DNA of 64,000 nt, taken from contig NZ_CP118632.1 in the NCBI RefSeq assembly GCF_028993615.1, forward strand, positions 620,001-684,000, written 5' to 3'. Below the pieces are notes generated by a model. It saw nothing but the letters and a program-made list of their open reading frames with translations, was not told the origin of the DNA and did no database searches. Both the position numbers and the translations under genes were made by a program. Within the stretch, counting starts at the first letter, position 1. Every line of letters starts with the position of its first letter. This DNA is from Herbaspirillum sp. WKF16. GTDB lineage: Bacteria > Pseudomonadota > Gammaproteobacteria > Burkholderiales > Burkholderiaceae_D. Shown here one piece after another: positions 34,324 to 43,857 of the stretch.

Positions 34324-35162
34324 GCAGCCTCCTTTTCCGGAGACAGCAACAGCAAGCCCATCAGCGTCAGGAATAGCACAAGCACAGGCGCCCCCACCAG
34401 CCATGGTGCCTCGCCGTAGTAGGGCAGTAACTCGATCATCATCACGCCCAGTTCGGGCGTGGGCGGCTGCAGGCCGACACCGACGAAGCCTAGCGCCGAC
34501 ATCGCCAGGATCGCGCCGGCGAAACCAAACCGCATCAGCGTGAACAGCCTTGGCAGCAGCTCCGGCAACAGATGGCGACGAACCACGTAGCCCGATCCGA
34601 AACCAAGCAAGCGCGAAGCTTCCACTTGCGGACTAGCCAGCAGGATACGGCTGGCGGCGCGCACCACGCGGAAGTATTCCACCCACAGCGCCAGCGAAAT
34701 ACCCACGTAAAGCGGCCAGAAACCGCCCGGCGTAAAGGCGGCAAGCAGCAGCACCAGCAACAGGCCCGGCAACGCCAGCACGGCATCGGCCAGCGCCGCC
34801 AAGGAGCGTTCGAACCAGCCGCCACGCCAAGCGGCCAACAGGCCAAGCAGCGTACCGGGGATAGCGGCCGAAAGCATGCTGATCAATGCCAGCGAGAGCG
34901 ACAGGCGCGCACCGTTGGCTAGCCGTGACAACATGCTGCGGCCGAGCTGGTCGAAACCGAGCGGATGCATGAGGCTGGGCGCCTCAAGAAAGTGATCCAA
35001 CTGCTGGCGTGCCGGGTCGATGCCGATCAGCCAGGGGCCGAACAAAGCAAATAGTACGATCGCCGCAAGCGTGGCAATACCTGTTGCTTGCCCCAGGCTG
35101 AGTCGGCGTCGGGAATCTGCAATATCAGGAAATTCAGGTGAAGAGAATGTCATCGGAGTCAT
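34320..35162 (-). CDS. Nickel/peptide-type ABC permease (NikC/DppC-like)
   Basis: The start at 35162 is chosen because its ATGA overlaps the stop of the preceding permease. The 280-residue protein has an N-terminal membrane helix (TLAAIVLFALFGPWLIGID), a DHFLEAPSLMHPLGFDQLGRSMLSRLANGARLSL-type entry characteristic of DppC/NikC, and about five further helices. The EAA-like coupling region is VVRAASRILLASPQVEASRLLGFG. Part of the five-gene metal-uptake operon. Confidence 0.93.
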   Translation of the reverse strand: MTPMTFSSPEFPDIADSRRRLSLGQATGIATLAAIVLFALFGPWLIGIDPARQQLDHFLEAPSLMHPLGFDQLGRSMLSRLANGARLSLSLALISMLSAAIPGTLLGLLAAWRGGWFERSLAALADAVLALPGLLLVLLLAAFTPGGFWPLYVGISLALWVEYFRVVRAASRILLASPQVEASRLLGFGSGYVVRRHLLPELLPRLFTLMRFGFAGAILAMSALGFVGVGLQPPTPELGVMMIELLPYYGEAPWLVGAPVLVLFLTLMGLLLLSPEKEAA

Positions 35163-36139
35163 GCGCGACGGCGCGGATCGAGGAAGGCACAAGCCGCATC
35201 CACCAAGGCATTGAACAGCACGAACATCAGGCCCAGCACCAGGGCAGTGCCCTGGATCATCGGTACATCGCGCCCGAAGATGGCATGTACCAATGCATGG
35301 CCGATTCCCGGCCAGGCGAAGATGGTCTCTACCAGCACCACGCCCTCCACCAGATATACCAGCTGCACGCCAAGATAGGCCACCACCGGGGCCGCGACGT
35401 TGCGCAGGCCATGCCTCGCCAGCGCTTGGTGCAGGCTCAGCCCCTTGGTCAAGGCGAAGGCGAAATAAGCGGAGCCACGCACCTTCGTCATCGCATCGCG
35501 CGCTACCCGGCAGGAGACGGCGGCCATGCCCAATGCCAGCGTCAGCGCCGGCAACATGATGCTGCCGTGGTCATCGTGCCCCGCCGCCGGCAGCGCCCCC
35601 AGTCTGACCGAAAAGATCAGCACCAGGATCAGCCCCAGCAGGAAGGATGGTAAGGCGCGCAGCACGACCGATATCGCCAGCGTAGCCCGATCCAGCAGGC
35701 CGCCGGGATTGAGCCCTGCCAGCGCGCCCAGCGTGGGGCCGATCAGCAACGAAAACGCCATCGCCAGCAACGACAGGCGCAGGGTTGGCCCGAGTTGATG
35801 TGCAATTTCGACGATCACCGGTTGTGCCGTCACCTGCGACACACCGAGGTCAAGGTGCAGCAGGCGGCCCCACCAGTCACCCAGCGCGAGCAGCCAGGGC
35901 CGATCCAGACCGAGTTCCTGGCGTACTGCCTCCGCTGCGGCGGAGGTGACCATATCGTAGCCGTAGCGACCGGCAGCGATCCGATAGGCCATGTCGCCCG
36001 GCAGCATGCGCGTCATGAAGAAACACAGGGTGCCGACGATCAACGCCACAATGGCCGCCTGCAGCAGGCGATGGGTCAGCGCGCCACCGAGCTGCCGCCA
36101 TGCAGGTATGCCGCCGGAGAGTCGCATCCTTATATCCAT
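35159..36139 (-). CDS. Nickel/peptide-type ABC permease (NikB/DppB-like)
   Basis: A 326-residue inner-membrane permease of the DppB/NikB family: first helix LLQAAIVALIVGTLCFFMTRMLPGD, then about five more helices, with the coupling segment VRGSAYFAFALTKGLSLHQALARHGLRN. Its ATG overlaps the end of the binding-protein gene by 10 bases and its stop overlaps the next permease start, so all are translated together. Confidence 0.93.
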   Translation of the reverse strand: MDIRMRLSGGIPAWRQLGGALTHRLLQAAIVALIVGTLCFFMTRMLPGDMAYRIAAGRYGYDMVTSAAAEAVRQELGLDRPWLLALGDWWGRLLHLDLGVSQVTAQPVIVEIAHQLGPTLRLSLLAMAFSLLIGPTLGALAGLNPGGLLDRATLAISVVLRALPSFLLGLILVLIFSVRLGALPAAGHDDHGSIMLPALTLALGMAAVSCRVARDAMTKVRGSAYFAFALTKGLSLHQALARHGLRNVAAPVVAYLGVQLVYLVEGVVLVETIFAWPGIGHALVHAIFGRDVPMIQGTALVLGLMFVLFNALVDAACAFLDPRRRA

Positions 36140-37743
36140 CGCAATTGAGAGATTCTGTAACTACGTTCGAAGGGATCAATACTGGCGCCGGCCATGCGTC
36201 GGCTGACAGCGCAGGTCTGTCGATACCAGACCACGGGGATCACGGGCAGCTCGGCCTGGAGAATGGCGGCCACCTTTGCTCGCCCCGCCTGCCCGGCGAG
36301 CGTATCGGCGCGCTGGCTGCTGGACAGACGTTGCAGCACTTGCAGCAACTCCTCATTGCGCCACCCCATGGCACCCCAATCGCCGCCTTCCGGACCGAAA
36401 TCCTGCAGCAAGGTGGCCGCCGGATCCGGCAAGTTGCCGAAGTTGCGTGCCACCAGGCCCATCTGGAGAGTACCGCTGCGGTGGCCGGCGGGAATGTCGC
36501 TGGAGTTGCCGATGACGACGCGCACTGCAATGCCGATCTGGCGCATCTCTTCTTGCAGCGCCGCCGCAATCAGCGGTAACTCGGGACGGTCGACAAAGGT
36601 CGTCAAGCTCAGCTCGAAGCGCTCGCCATGACGGCGGCGGATACCGTCACCGGCCAACCGCCAGCCGGCCGCGTCGAGTAAGCGCCTTGCCTCGTCCGGA
36701 TCGGTGCGTAATGCGGGCAATGCGGCGTCATGCCATGAGGCCATCGACGGCGGGAACAGCTGCGTAGCGCCCAAGTCGGGATCGCGCAACAACGCGCGTG
36801 CGATGCCCTGGCGTTCCACGCATAAGGCGATCGCACGTCGCACGCGCAAGTCCGACAAGAAGGGATGGCCGGCATTGAGCTTGATGAAGGTCGTGCGCGG
36901 CAGCATGGCAGACAGCAGCACGGCTTTGTCGCTATTCTGCAGCGCGCGGATACTGGGCGGATCGAGCGAAAAGGCCAAATCCGCCTGTCCGCTCTGAACC
37001 AGCAGCGTGCGTGTTTCCGAGCGAGCAACGCTGATGTAACGGGCGCGCTGTATCCGCCTGGCCGCCCGATTGCCCGTCTCGTCGTATCCGTCAAAGCGCT
37101 CTACGTTGAATTGCTGCGGCAGGGATAGCGAGCTGATCCGGAACGGCCCGCTGCCGACGATGCGTTCCACTTTGCCATCGGCGGCAAACGACGATGGCGC
37201 CAAGATCTGGGTCGAATAGTGCGTGAGGAGGTAAGGCAGGGCGTTGAAGGGGCGCCCCAGGTTCACCACAATGTCATGTTCCGCCAGGGTAATGGCCTTG
37301 ATGTCGGCCAAGCGCAGCACGCCCGGCCGGGCGTGAGCTCGTTTGAGGCAGGCCAGAACACTGGTCGCCGTGACCGGCGTGCCGTCGTGATAGCTGCGGC
37401 CGGAGCGCAGCGTAAAACGCCACTGCAAGCCATCCGGACCAGCCTGCCAGGATGACGCGAGCCCCGGCTGCAATTGGCCCTTGTCGTCGACTTCCAAGAG
37501 GGTCTCGACCACTTCCATGCGGGCGAACATGTAGCCGGCGCGGGACGGATCCAGGCCCGTCATCTCCCACGGCCCGACCACCGTCAGTATATCGGCCGAC
37601 ACCGGTGCGATATCGTGGGTATGCGAACCGTCATCGCCATGCGCCAGAACCTGCTTGCTCGGCAACAACGTGCCCGCGGCAGCGATTGCCATGGTCGCCA
37701 GCAAACTGCGCCGGCCGGCAGATTTCATCGTGGGGTCGTGCAT
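36130..37743 (-). CDS. ABC substrate-binding protein, family 5 (NikA/peptide type), with His-rich mature N-terminus
   Basis: A 537-residue periplasmic binding protein. The N-terminus has a twin-arginine-like signal (GRRSLLATMAIAAAGTLL), so Tat export is possible. The predicted mature end carries HGDDGSHTHD, a histidine/acid cluster suited to metal binding. Family-5 segments follow: LQPGLASSWQ, FTLRSGRSYHDGTPVTA, VERIVGSGPFRI and HPFLSDLRVRRAIALCVER. Only 3 bp separate it from the TonB receptor stop. Inference from context: nickel or a nickel chelate is the ligand rather than peptide. Confidence 0.9.
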   Translation of the reverse strand: MHDPTMKSAGRRSLLATMAIAAAGTLLPSKQVLAHGDDGSHTHDIAPVSADILTVVGPWEMTGLDPSRAGYMFARMEVVETLLEVDDKGQLQPGLASSWQAGPDGLQWRFTLRSGRSYHDGTPVTATSVLACLKRAHARPGVLRLADIKAITLAEHDIVVNLGRPFNALPYLLTHYSTQILAPSSFAADGKVERIVGSGPFRISSLSLPQQFNVERFDGYDETGNRAARRIQRARYISVARSETRTLLVQSGQADLAFSLDPPSIRALQNSDKAVLLSAMLPRTTFIKLNAGHPFLSDLRVRRAIALCVERQGIARALLRDPDLGATQLFPPSMASWHDAALPALRTDPDEARRLLDAAGWRLAGDGIRRRHGERFELSLTTFVDRPELPLIAAALQEEMRQIGIAVRVVIGNSSDIPAGHRSGTLQMGLVARNFGNLPDPAATLLQDFGPEGGDWGAMGWRNEELLQVLQRLSSSQRADTLAGQAGRAKVAAILQAELPVIPVVWYRQTCAVSRRMAGASIDPFERSYRISQLRWI

Positions 37744-37746
37744 GTG

Positions 37747-39870
37747 TCAGAACTTCACGTTGAGCGCGAGCGTTGCACTGCGTTCGTCACCCGGCATGAT
37801 CCACAGATTGCTGTAGGAGCTGGCGTAGTAGCGCTTGTTGAACAGGTTGTTCACATCCAGCGACAGCTTCATCTTTGGCGTGAACTGCCAGTACGCCAGC
37901 GCCCGCGCCGTCACGTAGCTGGGCAGCTTGAAGCTGCCCGCCTGGTCGCCGGTACGCTCGCCCACGTAATTGAAACCACCGCCGATGCCATAAGGCGCGC
38001 CGCGGGTATCCGCACTCTCGTAGACGGCGAGCAGGCTGCCGGAAGTGCGCGGAACATTGACCAGGCGCGAGCCGACCGCCAGTGTATTGTCCTTGGCGAC
38101 GTAGGCGTCGGTATAGGCCAGGTTGCCGGTGACACGCCAATGCAGGTCGATCTTGCCGCTGAAATCTAACTCGACACCCTTGCTGCGCACTTCTCCGGCA
38201 GAGATCGAGAATGCAGGATTGGCCGGATCGGTGGTCAGCACATTCTGTTTGGTGATGTCGAAGACAGCCAGAGTTGCACCGCTGCGCTTGTCTTCACTTT
38301 GGAATTTCAGGCCGACCTCGCCGGCACGCGAGGTTTCCGGGGCGAAGGCATTGCCGTTGACGTCGCTGCCGGTATTGGGACGGAAGGACTTGCTGGCACT
38401 GGCATAGACCGACAAGGATTGCGTGATCAGGTAGGTCAGGCCCAGACGCGGCGAAAAGGCCCCCTTGTCCTGCCGCGTGGTGGCGCCGGTACGACGATTG
38501 TCCAGCGTCGAACGGAAGGAGTCCGCGCGAACCCCGGCCAGCAGTTTCCATTGTTGCGACAGGCTGATCTGATCCTGAAAATACAAGCCAGTACTGATCT
38601 GGCGTTCGCTGGTATCGGTATTAGCAACAGGTGTCGGCTGCGCCTGTCCGTAGACTGGATCGTAGATATTGACGGCATACGGCGAGCCGGCAGTCGGGTT
38701 GATGCGCAGCATGCGCTGGTCCAGCGTCAGCCAGTCCACTTCAGTACCAAAGAGCACTTCGTGGCCTACGCCTGCGGCCTGGAATTTCCCGCCGATCTCG
38801 GCTTGCAGCGACGTATCGTGCCACGAGAAGTCGCGGTACCGGCGCTGGCGTCGCAAGGTGGTGTTGTCTGCGAGCAGCGCCGAGGCTTCGGTGGAGTAGC
38901 CGTCCAACGTCCCGTCCTTGTGGAAGATACCGGTGCGCAGATGCCAATTCTCGTTGAGCCGGTGTTCCAGCGTCAGCAGATGGTTCTGGTTCTCCATCTT
39001 GATGTCGCCATCGTTGGGCTCGCCCAAAAAGCGCGAGACCGGCAACACACTCGGATTGCCGTTGACGGCCACCACACCGCGATCCAGCGGCGCCTTCTGC
39101 CGCAAGAATTCGCCTTCGTAATTCAGAACGGTGCTATCGCTCAACACCCAGGTAAATGCCGGCGCGAAGAACTCACGGGAATTGCGCACGTTATCGCGCA
39201 TGCTGCCCTTGTTTTCCATCGCCGCATTGAGGCGGTACGCTACTTCGCTGTTGAGCGCGCCAGTGGAGTCGACGGCCGCGCGATACGCATCCTGGGTTCC
39301 AATCGACAGGTCCAGCGAATTAGCTGCCTTGAACTGCGGCTTCTTGGTCACGACATTGATGGTGCCACCGGGCTCACTGTTACCGTAGAGTGCGGCTGCC
39401 GGCCCCTTGAGGAAGTCAACGCTCTCCACATTGGCCATGTCGCGAGGCGGGGCATAGCCGCGATTGGAGGCAAAACCATTCCACAGGATGTTCATCCCGC
39501 CGTTCTCGTTGCCCGAAAAGCCACGAATGGAGTAGTTGTCCCAAATGCCGCCGAAATTGTTCTGCTTCGCTACGCCGCTGACGTACAGCAAGACATCGTC
39601 CAAACGCGTGGCGCCGAGATCGTCAATCAATTGCCGCGACACCACCTGTACCGATTGCGGCAGTTCTTGCAACGGTGTATCGGTACGCGTGGCGCTGGAA
39701 GAACGAACAGGCCGATATTGTTCGTTTTGGCTTTCCCCCGTAATGACAATTTGGCCGAGGCCATCGCCACCCGTGGTTCCAACGTCAGTCGTAGTTTCCG
39801 CTGCCATCAGCGGCGCCTGCCCAAATGCAAGTGCACCGAGAACAGCGGCGCGTAGAACCTTCAACTTCAT
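37747..39870 (-). CDS. TonB-dependent siderophore-type receptor
   Basis: The ATG at 39870 (MKLKVLRAAVLGALAFGQ) gives a proper signal peptide cleaved after MAA-AE; an upstream extension is not signal-like. The 707-residue receptor has a plug domain (TPLQELPQSVQVVSRQLIDD, SIRGF, NVESVDFLKGPAAALYGNSEPGGTINVVTK in segments) and a 22-strand barrel ending in an aromatic residue (LALNVKF). The plug is of the siderophore/metallophore class. It is the first gene of the operon with a NikA-type importer, which suggests uptake of a chelated metal, probably nickel, across the outer membrane. Confidence 0.92.
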   Translation of the reverse strand: MKLKVLRAAVLGALAFGQAPLMAAETTTDVGTTGGDGLGQIVITGESQNEQYRPVRSSSATRTDTPLQELPQSVQVVSRQLIDDLGATRLDDVLLYVSGVAKQNNFGGIWDNYSIRGFSGNENGGMNILWNGFASNRGYAPPRDMANVESVDFLKGPAAALYGNSEPGGTINVVTKKPQFKAANSLDLSIGTQDAYRAAVDSTGALNSEVAYRLNAAMENKGSMRDNVRNSREFFAPAFTWVLSDSTVLNYEGEFLRQKAPLDRGVVAVNGNPSVLPVSRFLGEPNDGDIKMENQNHLLTLEHRLNENWHLRTGIFHKDGTLDGYSTEASALLADNTTLRRQRRYRDFSWHDTSLQAEIGGKFQAAGVGHEVLFGTEVDWLTLDQRMLRINPTAGSPYAVNIYDPVYGQAQPTPVANTDTSERQISTGLYFQDQISLSQQWKLLAGVRADSFRSTLDNRRTGATTRQDKGAFSPRLGLTYLITQSLSVYASASKSFRPNTGSDVNGNAFAPETSRAGEVGLKFQSEDKRSGATLAVFDITKQNVLTTDPANPAFSISAGEVRSKGVELDFSGKIDLHWRVTGNLAYTDAYVAKDNTLAVGSRLVNVPRTSGSLLAVYESADTRGAPYGIGGGFNYVGERTGDQAGSFKLPSYVTARALAYWQFTPKMKLSLDVNNLFNKRYYASSYSNLWIMPGDERSATLALNVKF

Positions 39871-39950
39871 TGATTGATTTCCCCGAGATGACTGCTGGCC
39901 GAACCATACGTGGCCGGATGCAGGGTATTGGATGTAAGCCCAACATTTTA

Positions 39951-39965
39951 TGCAACTATGTTGCA
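39951..39965. promoter_or_regulatory. Perfect palindrome near the receptor/importer operon promoter
   Basis: TGCAAC-TAT-GTTGCA, 80 bp upstream of the minus-strand receptor start. Suits a dimeric repressor or activator site. It does not resemble the NikR-like boxes. Confidence 0.4.
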
Positions 39966-40033
39966 AATATCAAATAAGAAAAACGAGCCATTGTGTGGGT
40001 AGCACATCTTTCTCTTGGTATAAAATTTGCATG

Positions 40034-40060
40034 ATATGACAATTATTTAAAAAATCATAC
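40034..40060. promoter_or_regulatory. NikR-like operator upstream of TonB receptor
   Basis: ATATGA-N15-TCATAC, ending 12 bp before the GTG start. E. coli NikR binds GTATGA-N16-TCATAC. A second box with the same half-sites and the same 15-bp gap lies before the NiCoT gene, and nikR itself is in between. Confidence 0.65.
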
Positions 40061-40072
40061 AAAGGAGCGTAA

Positions 40073-42127
40073 GTGTTCTGCACCAAAAAGAAGATGGCCC
40101 TAGCCATCCTGGCCGCCAGCCAGGGATTTAATATCGCCAATGCCGCGCAGGGTGTCGGACTCAGCCAGGTAGAAGTCGTCGGCAACTACGACAACTCGGT
40201 AGGCAGCTCGGATGCCGCCAGCCAGGGCACCGTCAACAGCACCTTGATCGCAAATCGGCCCACGTTGCGTACCGGCGAGATCCTGGAGTTCGTGCCCGGC
40301 ATGATCGTCACCCAGCACAGCGGCGACGGCAAAGCCAACCAGTATTTCCTGCGCGGCTTCAATCTTGATCACGGCACCGATTTCGCGACCTATATCGATG
40401 GCATGCCGATCAACATGCGCACCCACGCGCACGGCCAGGGATATACCGACCTGAATTTCATCATCCCCGAGCTGATTGATCGTATCGACTACAAAAAGGG
40501 GCCGTATTTCGCCGACGAAGGCGATTTTGCATCGGCCGGCGCCGCCCACATGCGATTCGCCAACACGCTGCCGCAAGGTATTGCCTCGCTGTCGGTGGGC
40601 GGCCACGGCTACCAGCGCGCGTTGCTGGCGGATTCCCTGGCGTTGGGGTCGGGCAACCTGCTGTACGGTCTGGAAGTCACTCGCAACAACGGCCCTTGGG
40701 ACACCCCAGAAGGCCTGCGCAAATATAGCGGGACGCTGCGCTACAGCGGCGGCACCAAGGCCGACGGCTATGAGATCACGGCGATGGCCTACAGCAACCG
40801 CTGGGATTCGACCGATCAGATCCCGTTGCGCGCCGTTCAATCTGGCCAGATTGGACGCTACGGCTCGCTCGATCCGACCGATGGTGGCAACACCTCGCGC
40901 TACAGCCTTTCTTACTCCATGCACAAGCGCGACGAGAATGGCCTGTTCCAGATGAACGCCTACTTCATCCAGTCCAAACTGGATTTGTACAGCGACTTTA
41001 CCTATTTGCTGAGTAATCCTACCGATGGGGATCAATTCCACCAGAGCGAGAAGCGCCGTATCGCCGGCTTCGATGCCAGCCAGACGCTCTATGGCAAGCT
41101 GGCCGGCATGGACATGACCAACAAGTTCGGCGTGCAGGGCCGCTATGACTGGCTCTCTCCGGTTGGCCTGTACAGCACCACGGCGCGCCAGCAGACCGGC
41201 GTCATCAGCGAAAGCAACGTGCGCGAAGGAAGCATCGGCCTGTATGCAGAAAACACCATGCAGTGGCTGGAGAGATTCCGCACCATCGCCGGCATCCGCT
41301 ACGACGCCTATCACTTCAACGTCAACAGCAGCATCGACGGCAATTCCGGTAAGGCCAACGACCATATCGTCTCGCCCAAGCTGTCGCTGATCTTCGGCCC
41401 CTGGGCCAAGACTGAGTATTTCATCAACTACGGCAGCGGCTTTCATAGCAACGATGCCCGCGGTACCACGCAGACGCGCCTGCCCAATGGCGACCCCGCC
41501 TCACCGGTCACGCCTTTAGTGCGTACGAAGGGATATGAAATCGGCGCGCGCACCGAAATCGTGCCTGGCCTACAAAGCTCGTTGGCCTTGTGGCGACTCG
41601 ACATCGATTCGGAACTGGTGTTTGTGGGTGATGCCGGCGAAACCGAACCCAGCCGCGCCAGCAAGCGCTATGGTGTGGAATGGAACAACCACTACATCGC
41701 CAACTCCTGGCTGATGTTCGACATCGACCTGGCCGCCTCGCGTGCCCGCTATACGCAAGATGATCCGGCTGGCAACTACATCCCAGGCTCCATCGACAAG
41801 GTGGCGTCCTTTGGCGTGACGCTGACCGACCTCGGCCGCTGGTCGGGTGCCTTCCAGTTGCGCTATTTCGGCCCGCGCCCGCTGATCGAGGACAACAGCG
41901 TACGTTCGCAATCGACCACGCTGGCCTACGCACGCGTGGGCTACAAGGTAGACAGCAAGACCAAGCTGAGCCTGGACGTGTTCAACCTGTTCAACCGTCA
42001 GGCCAGCGACATCGACTACTACTATCCGTCGCGCCTAGCCGGCGAGCCGACCGACGGCATCAACGATGTGCACTTCCATCCGGTTGAGCCGCGTACCTTC
42101 CGACTGACGTTCACGCGCAATTTCTGA
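40073..42127 (+). CDS. TonB-dependent receptor, probable nickel/metal outer-membrane transporter
   Basis: The GTG at 40073 has AAGGAG 7 bp upstream. The 684-residue product has a short signal peptide (MALAILAASQGFNIANAA), a plug domain (GEILEFVPGMIVTQHSGDGKANQYFLRGFNLDHGTDFATY in pieces) and a beta-barrel ending FRLTFTRNF. The plug contains the histidine-bearing stretch NMRTHAHGQGYTD. The NikR-like box before it and nikR 61 bp after it point to nickel as substrate; this is inference, because the receptor could accept another metal complex. It is divergent from the receptor/ABC operon. Confidence 0.9.
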   Translation: MFCTKKKMALAILAASQGFNIANAAQGVGLSQVEVVGNYDNSVGSSDAASQGTVNSTLIANRPTLRTGEILEFVPGMIVTQHSGDGKANQYFLRGFNLDHGTDFATYIDGMPINMRTHAHGQGYTDLNFIIPELIDRIDYKKGPYFADEGDFASAGAAHMRFANTLPQGIASLSVGGHGYQRALLADSLALGSGNLLYGLEVTRNNGPWDTPEGLRKYSGTLRYSGGTKADGYEITAMAYSNRWDSTDQIPLRAVQSGQIGRYGSLDPTDGGNTSRYSLSYSMHKRDENGLFQMNAYFIQSKLDLYSDFTYLLSNPTDGDQFHQSEKRRIAGFDASQTLYGKLAGMDMTNKFGVQGRYDWLSPVGLYSTTARQQTGVISESNVREGSIGLYAENTMQWLERFRTIAGIRYDAYHFNVNSSIDGNSGKANDHIVSPKLSLIFGPWAKTEYFINYGSGFHSNDARGTTQTRLPNGDPASPVTPLVRTKGYEIGARTEIVPGLQSSLALWRLDIDSELVFVGDAGETEPSRASKRYGVEWNNHYIANSWLMFDIDLAASRARYTQDDPAGNYIPGSIDKVASFGVTLTDLGRWSGAFQLRYFGPRPLIEDNSVRSQSTTLAYARVGYKVDSKTKLSLDVFNLFNRQASDIDYYYPSRLAGEPTDGINDVHFHPVEPRTFRLTFTRNF

Positions 42128-42188
42128 GCATTTTGACCGCCACGGCGCTGCATTGCTATCATCCGGTGATCACTCTAGGGGAATGGCA

Positions 42189-42656
42189 ATGCAGCGCTGG
42201 ACAATCTCGGTCGATGACGACCTGGCGGAAGATTTCGATAAGTTCGTTGAAAGCAAGGGCTACTCAAACCGCTCCGAAGCCTTCCGCGACCTGGTGCGCA
42301 AGGAACTGGGCCAGTCTGAGATAGACGATGGGAAGACCAAGTGGTGCGTCGCCACCGTCAGCTACATCTACGACCACCACGAGCGTATGCTGGCCAATCG
42401 ACTGACCCAGCTGCAGCACGACCATCACGACGTCGCCACCGCTTCCCAGCACGTCCATCTCGATCACGACAATTGCCTGGAAACCGTGATTCTCAAGGGG
42501 CGCCTCGATGAAGTGCGCGCCTGCGCCGACGCAATCATTTCGCAAACTGGCGTACGGCACGGCAACGTTCACATCGTGCCAGTGGAAATGAAGAAAGAGA
42601 AATATGTGCGCGCCAGCCACGGGCATGGCCACGTGCATTTCCAGCCGAAAACCTGA
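42189..42656 (+). CDS. nikR: Nickel-responsive regulator NikR
   Basis: The ATG at 42189 (MQRWTISVDDDLAEDF) is internal to a slightly longer frame and is the family start. The 155-residue protein has a ribbon-helix-helix domain (SVDDDLAEDFDKF, SNRSEAFRDLVRKEL) and an ACT-like nickel-sensing domain. The nickel ligand set is complete: the HDHHDV histidine, then HVHLDHDNCLE with two His and one Cys. A C-terminal His-rich tail (SHGHGHVHF) is additional. It lies between two genes with NikR-like boxes. Confidence 0.97.
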   Translation: MQRWTISVDDDLAEDFDKFVESKGYSNRSEAFRDLVRKELGQSEIDDGKTKWCVATVSYIYDHHERMLANRLTQLQHDHHDVATASQHVHLDHDNCLETVILKGRLDEVRACADAIISQTGVRHGNVHIVPVEMKKEKYVRASHGHGHVHFQPKT

Positions 42657-42737
42657 CGTGTGGCCTGGCGCTTGTTTGCGTCAATGTACAAGCGGCCGAT
42701 CCCTGCTCGCCGCCTTGCTTACCTTGGCGCCGGGCTC

Positions 42738-43808
42738 TCAGCTGACATCTGATGCCTGCGGCAACTCCATCTCGTCATAGCGGCGCCACTTGTAAATCAG
42801 CAGGGATAGCAGCCAGCCGGCCATGAAAACGCCGATGATGAGATAGCCAATCACGCCGAAATTGTCGCTAAGCTCGCCGACGAAATCCCAGAACGCCCCT
42901 GACAATTCCAGTTTTTCCGCCAGAAGCCCCAGTACTTCAATACTACCGACTGCAACTGCCACCAAGACCGACATGAAGGTAATGGTCATGTTGTAGTAAA
43001 GCTTGCGCACCGGCTTGACGAAGGCCCAGCCATAAGCACCCAGCATCAGAATGCCATCTGTCGTATCGACCAGTGACATGGCAGCGGTAAACAACAACGG
43101 AAACAGCAGGATCGACCAGATCGGCAAACCATTAGCGGTTTGCGTCGCCGAAATACCAAGCAGAGAAATCTCGGTAGCGGTATCGAAGCCGAGACCAAAC
43201 AAAAAACCCAGCGGATACATATGCCAGCTACGGGTGATGAGATTGAACATGGGCCGGAAAATGCGCGCCATGAAACCTCGATTGCTCAACAGCAAATCCA
43301 CGTCTTCCTCAACATAAGGCTTGCCTTGGCGCAGATCCCGGAACTTGCGCCAGACGGAAATCAGCACGATCAGGTTGAGCACTGCGATCAACAGCAGGAA
43401 GAAAGCAGAGACCAGCGTCCCGATGATGCCGCCGATCTCGTGGAATGACTCCATGTGCGTCTTCAAGGCCATGGCGCTCAGCGCCAGGAGGAGACACGCC
43501 AGGATGACGACCGTCGAGTGCCCGAGCGAAAACATCAGGCCGACGGCTACCGGCTTTTTCCCATCCTGCATCAACTTGCGGGTGACGTTGTCGATGGCGG
43601 CAATGTGGTCGGCATCTACCGCGTGCCGTAAGCCAAAGCTGTAGGCCAGAAATGCGGTTCCCAGCAGCAGTGGCGTATACTTGAAGGCCAGGAACGTGGC
43701 TATCCAGGTGGCGACGTTGAAGAGGATGAGAAAGGCATAGATGCTAACGACCTTGTTCCTCAGTCGGGGAGCGGAGTCATTGAGTACGGCGCGAAGGGAG
43801 AGAAACAT
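42738..43808 (-). CDS. hoxN: High-affinity nickel permease, NiCoT family (HoxN-like)
   Basis: The ATG at 43808 (MFLSLRAVLND) matches the family start; an upstream in-frame extension is possible. The 356-residue, 8-TM permease carries the NiCoT signature RHAVDADHIAAIDNVTRKLMQDG in TM2 (His-x4-Asp-His core), FSLGHSTVV, and LGFDTATEISLLGI in the later signature. It closely parallels Cupriavidus HoxN. It imports Ni2+ (possibly Co2+) across the inner membrane. A NikR-like box precedes it; nikR is convergent. Confidence 0.95.
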   Translation of the reverse strand: MFLSLRAVLNDSAPRLRNKVVSIYAFLILFNVATWIATFLAFKYTPLLLGTAFLAYSFGLRHAVDADHIAAIDNVTRKLMQDGKKPVAVGLMFSLGHSTVVILACLLLALSAMALKTHMESFHEIGGIIGTLVSAFFLLLIAVLNLIVLISVWRKFRDLRQGKPYVEEDVDLLLSNRGFMARIFRPMFNLITRSWHMYPLGFLFGLGFDTATEISLLGISATQTANGLPIWSILLFPLLFTAAMSLVDTTDGILMLGAYGWAFVKPVRKLYYNMTITFMSVLVAVAVGSIEVLGLLAEKLELSGAFWDFVGELSDNFGVIGYLIIGVFMAGWLLSLLIYKWRRYDEMELPQASDVS

Positions 43809-43857
43809 GAAAAGGTGGTGTCTTCCGGGCATTCTCAAGGAGAAATTCCCGGAACTT

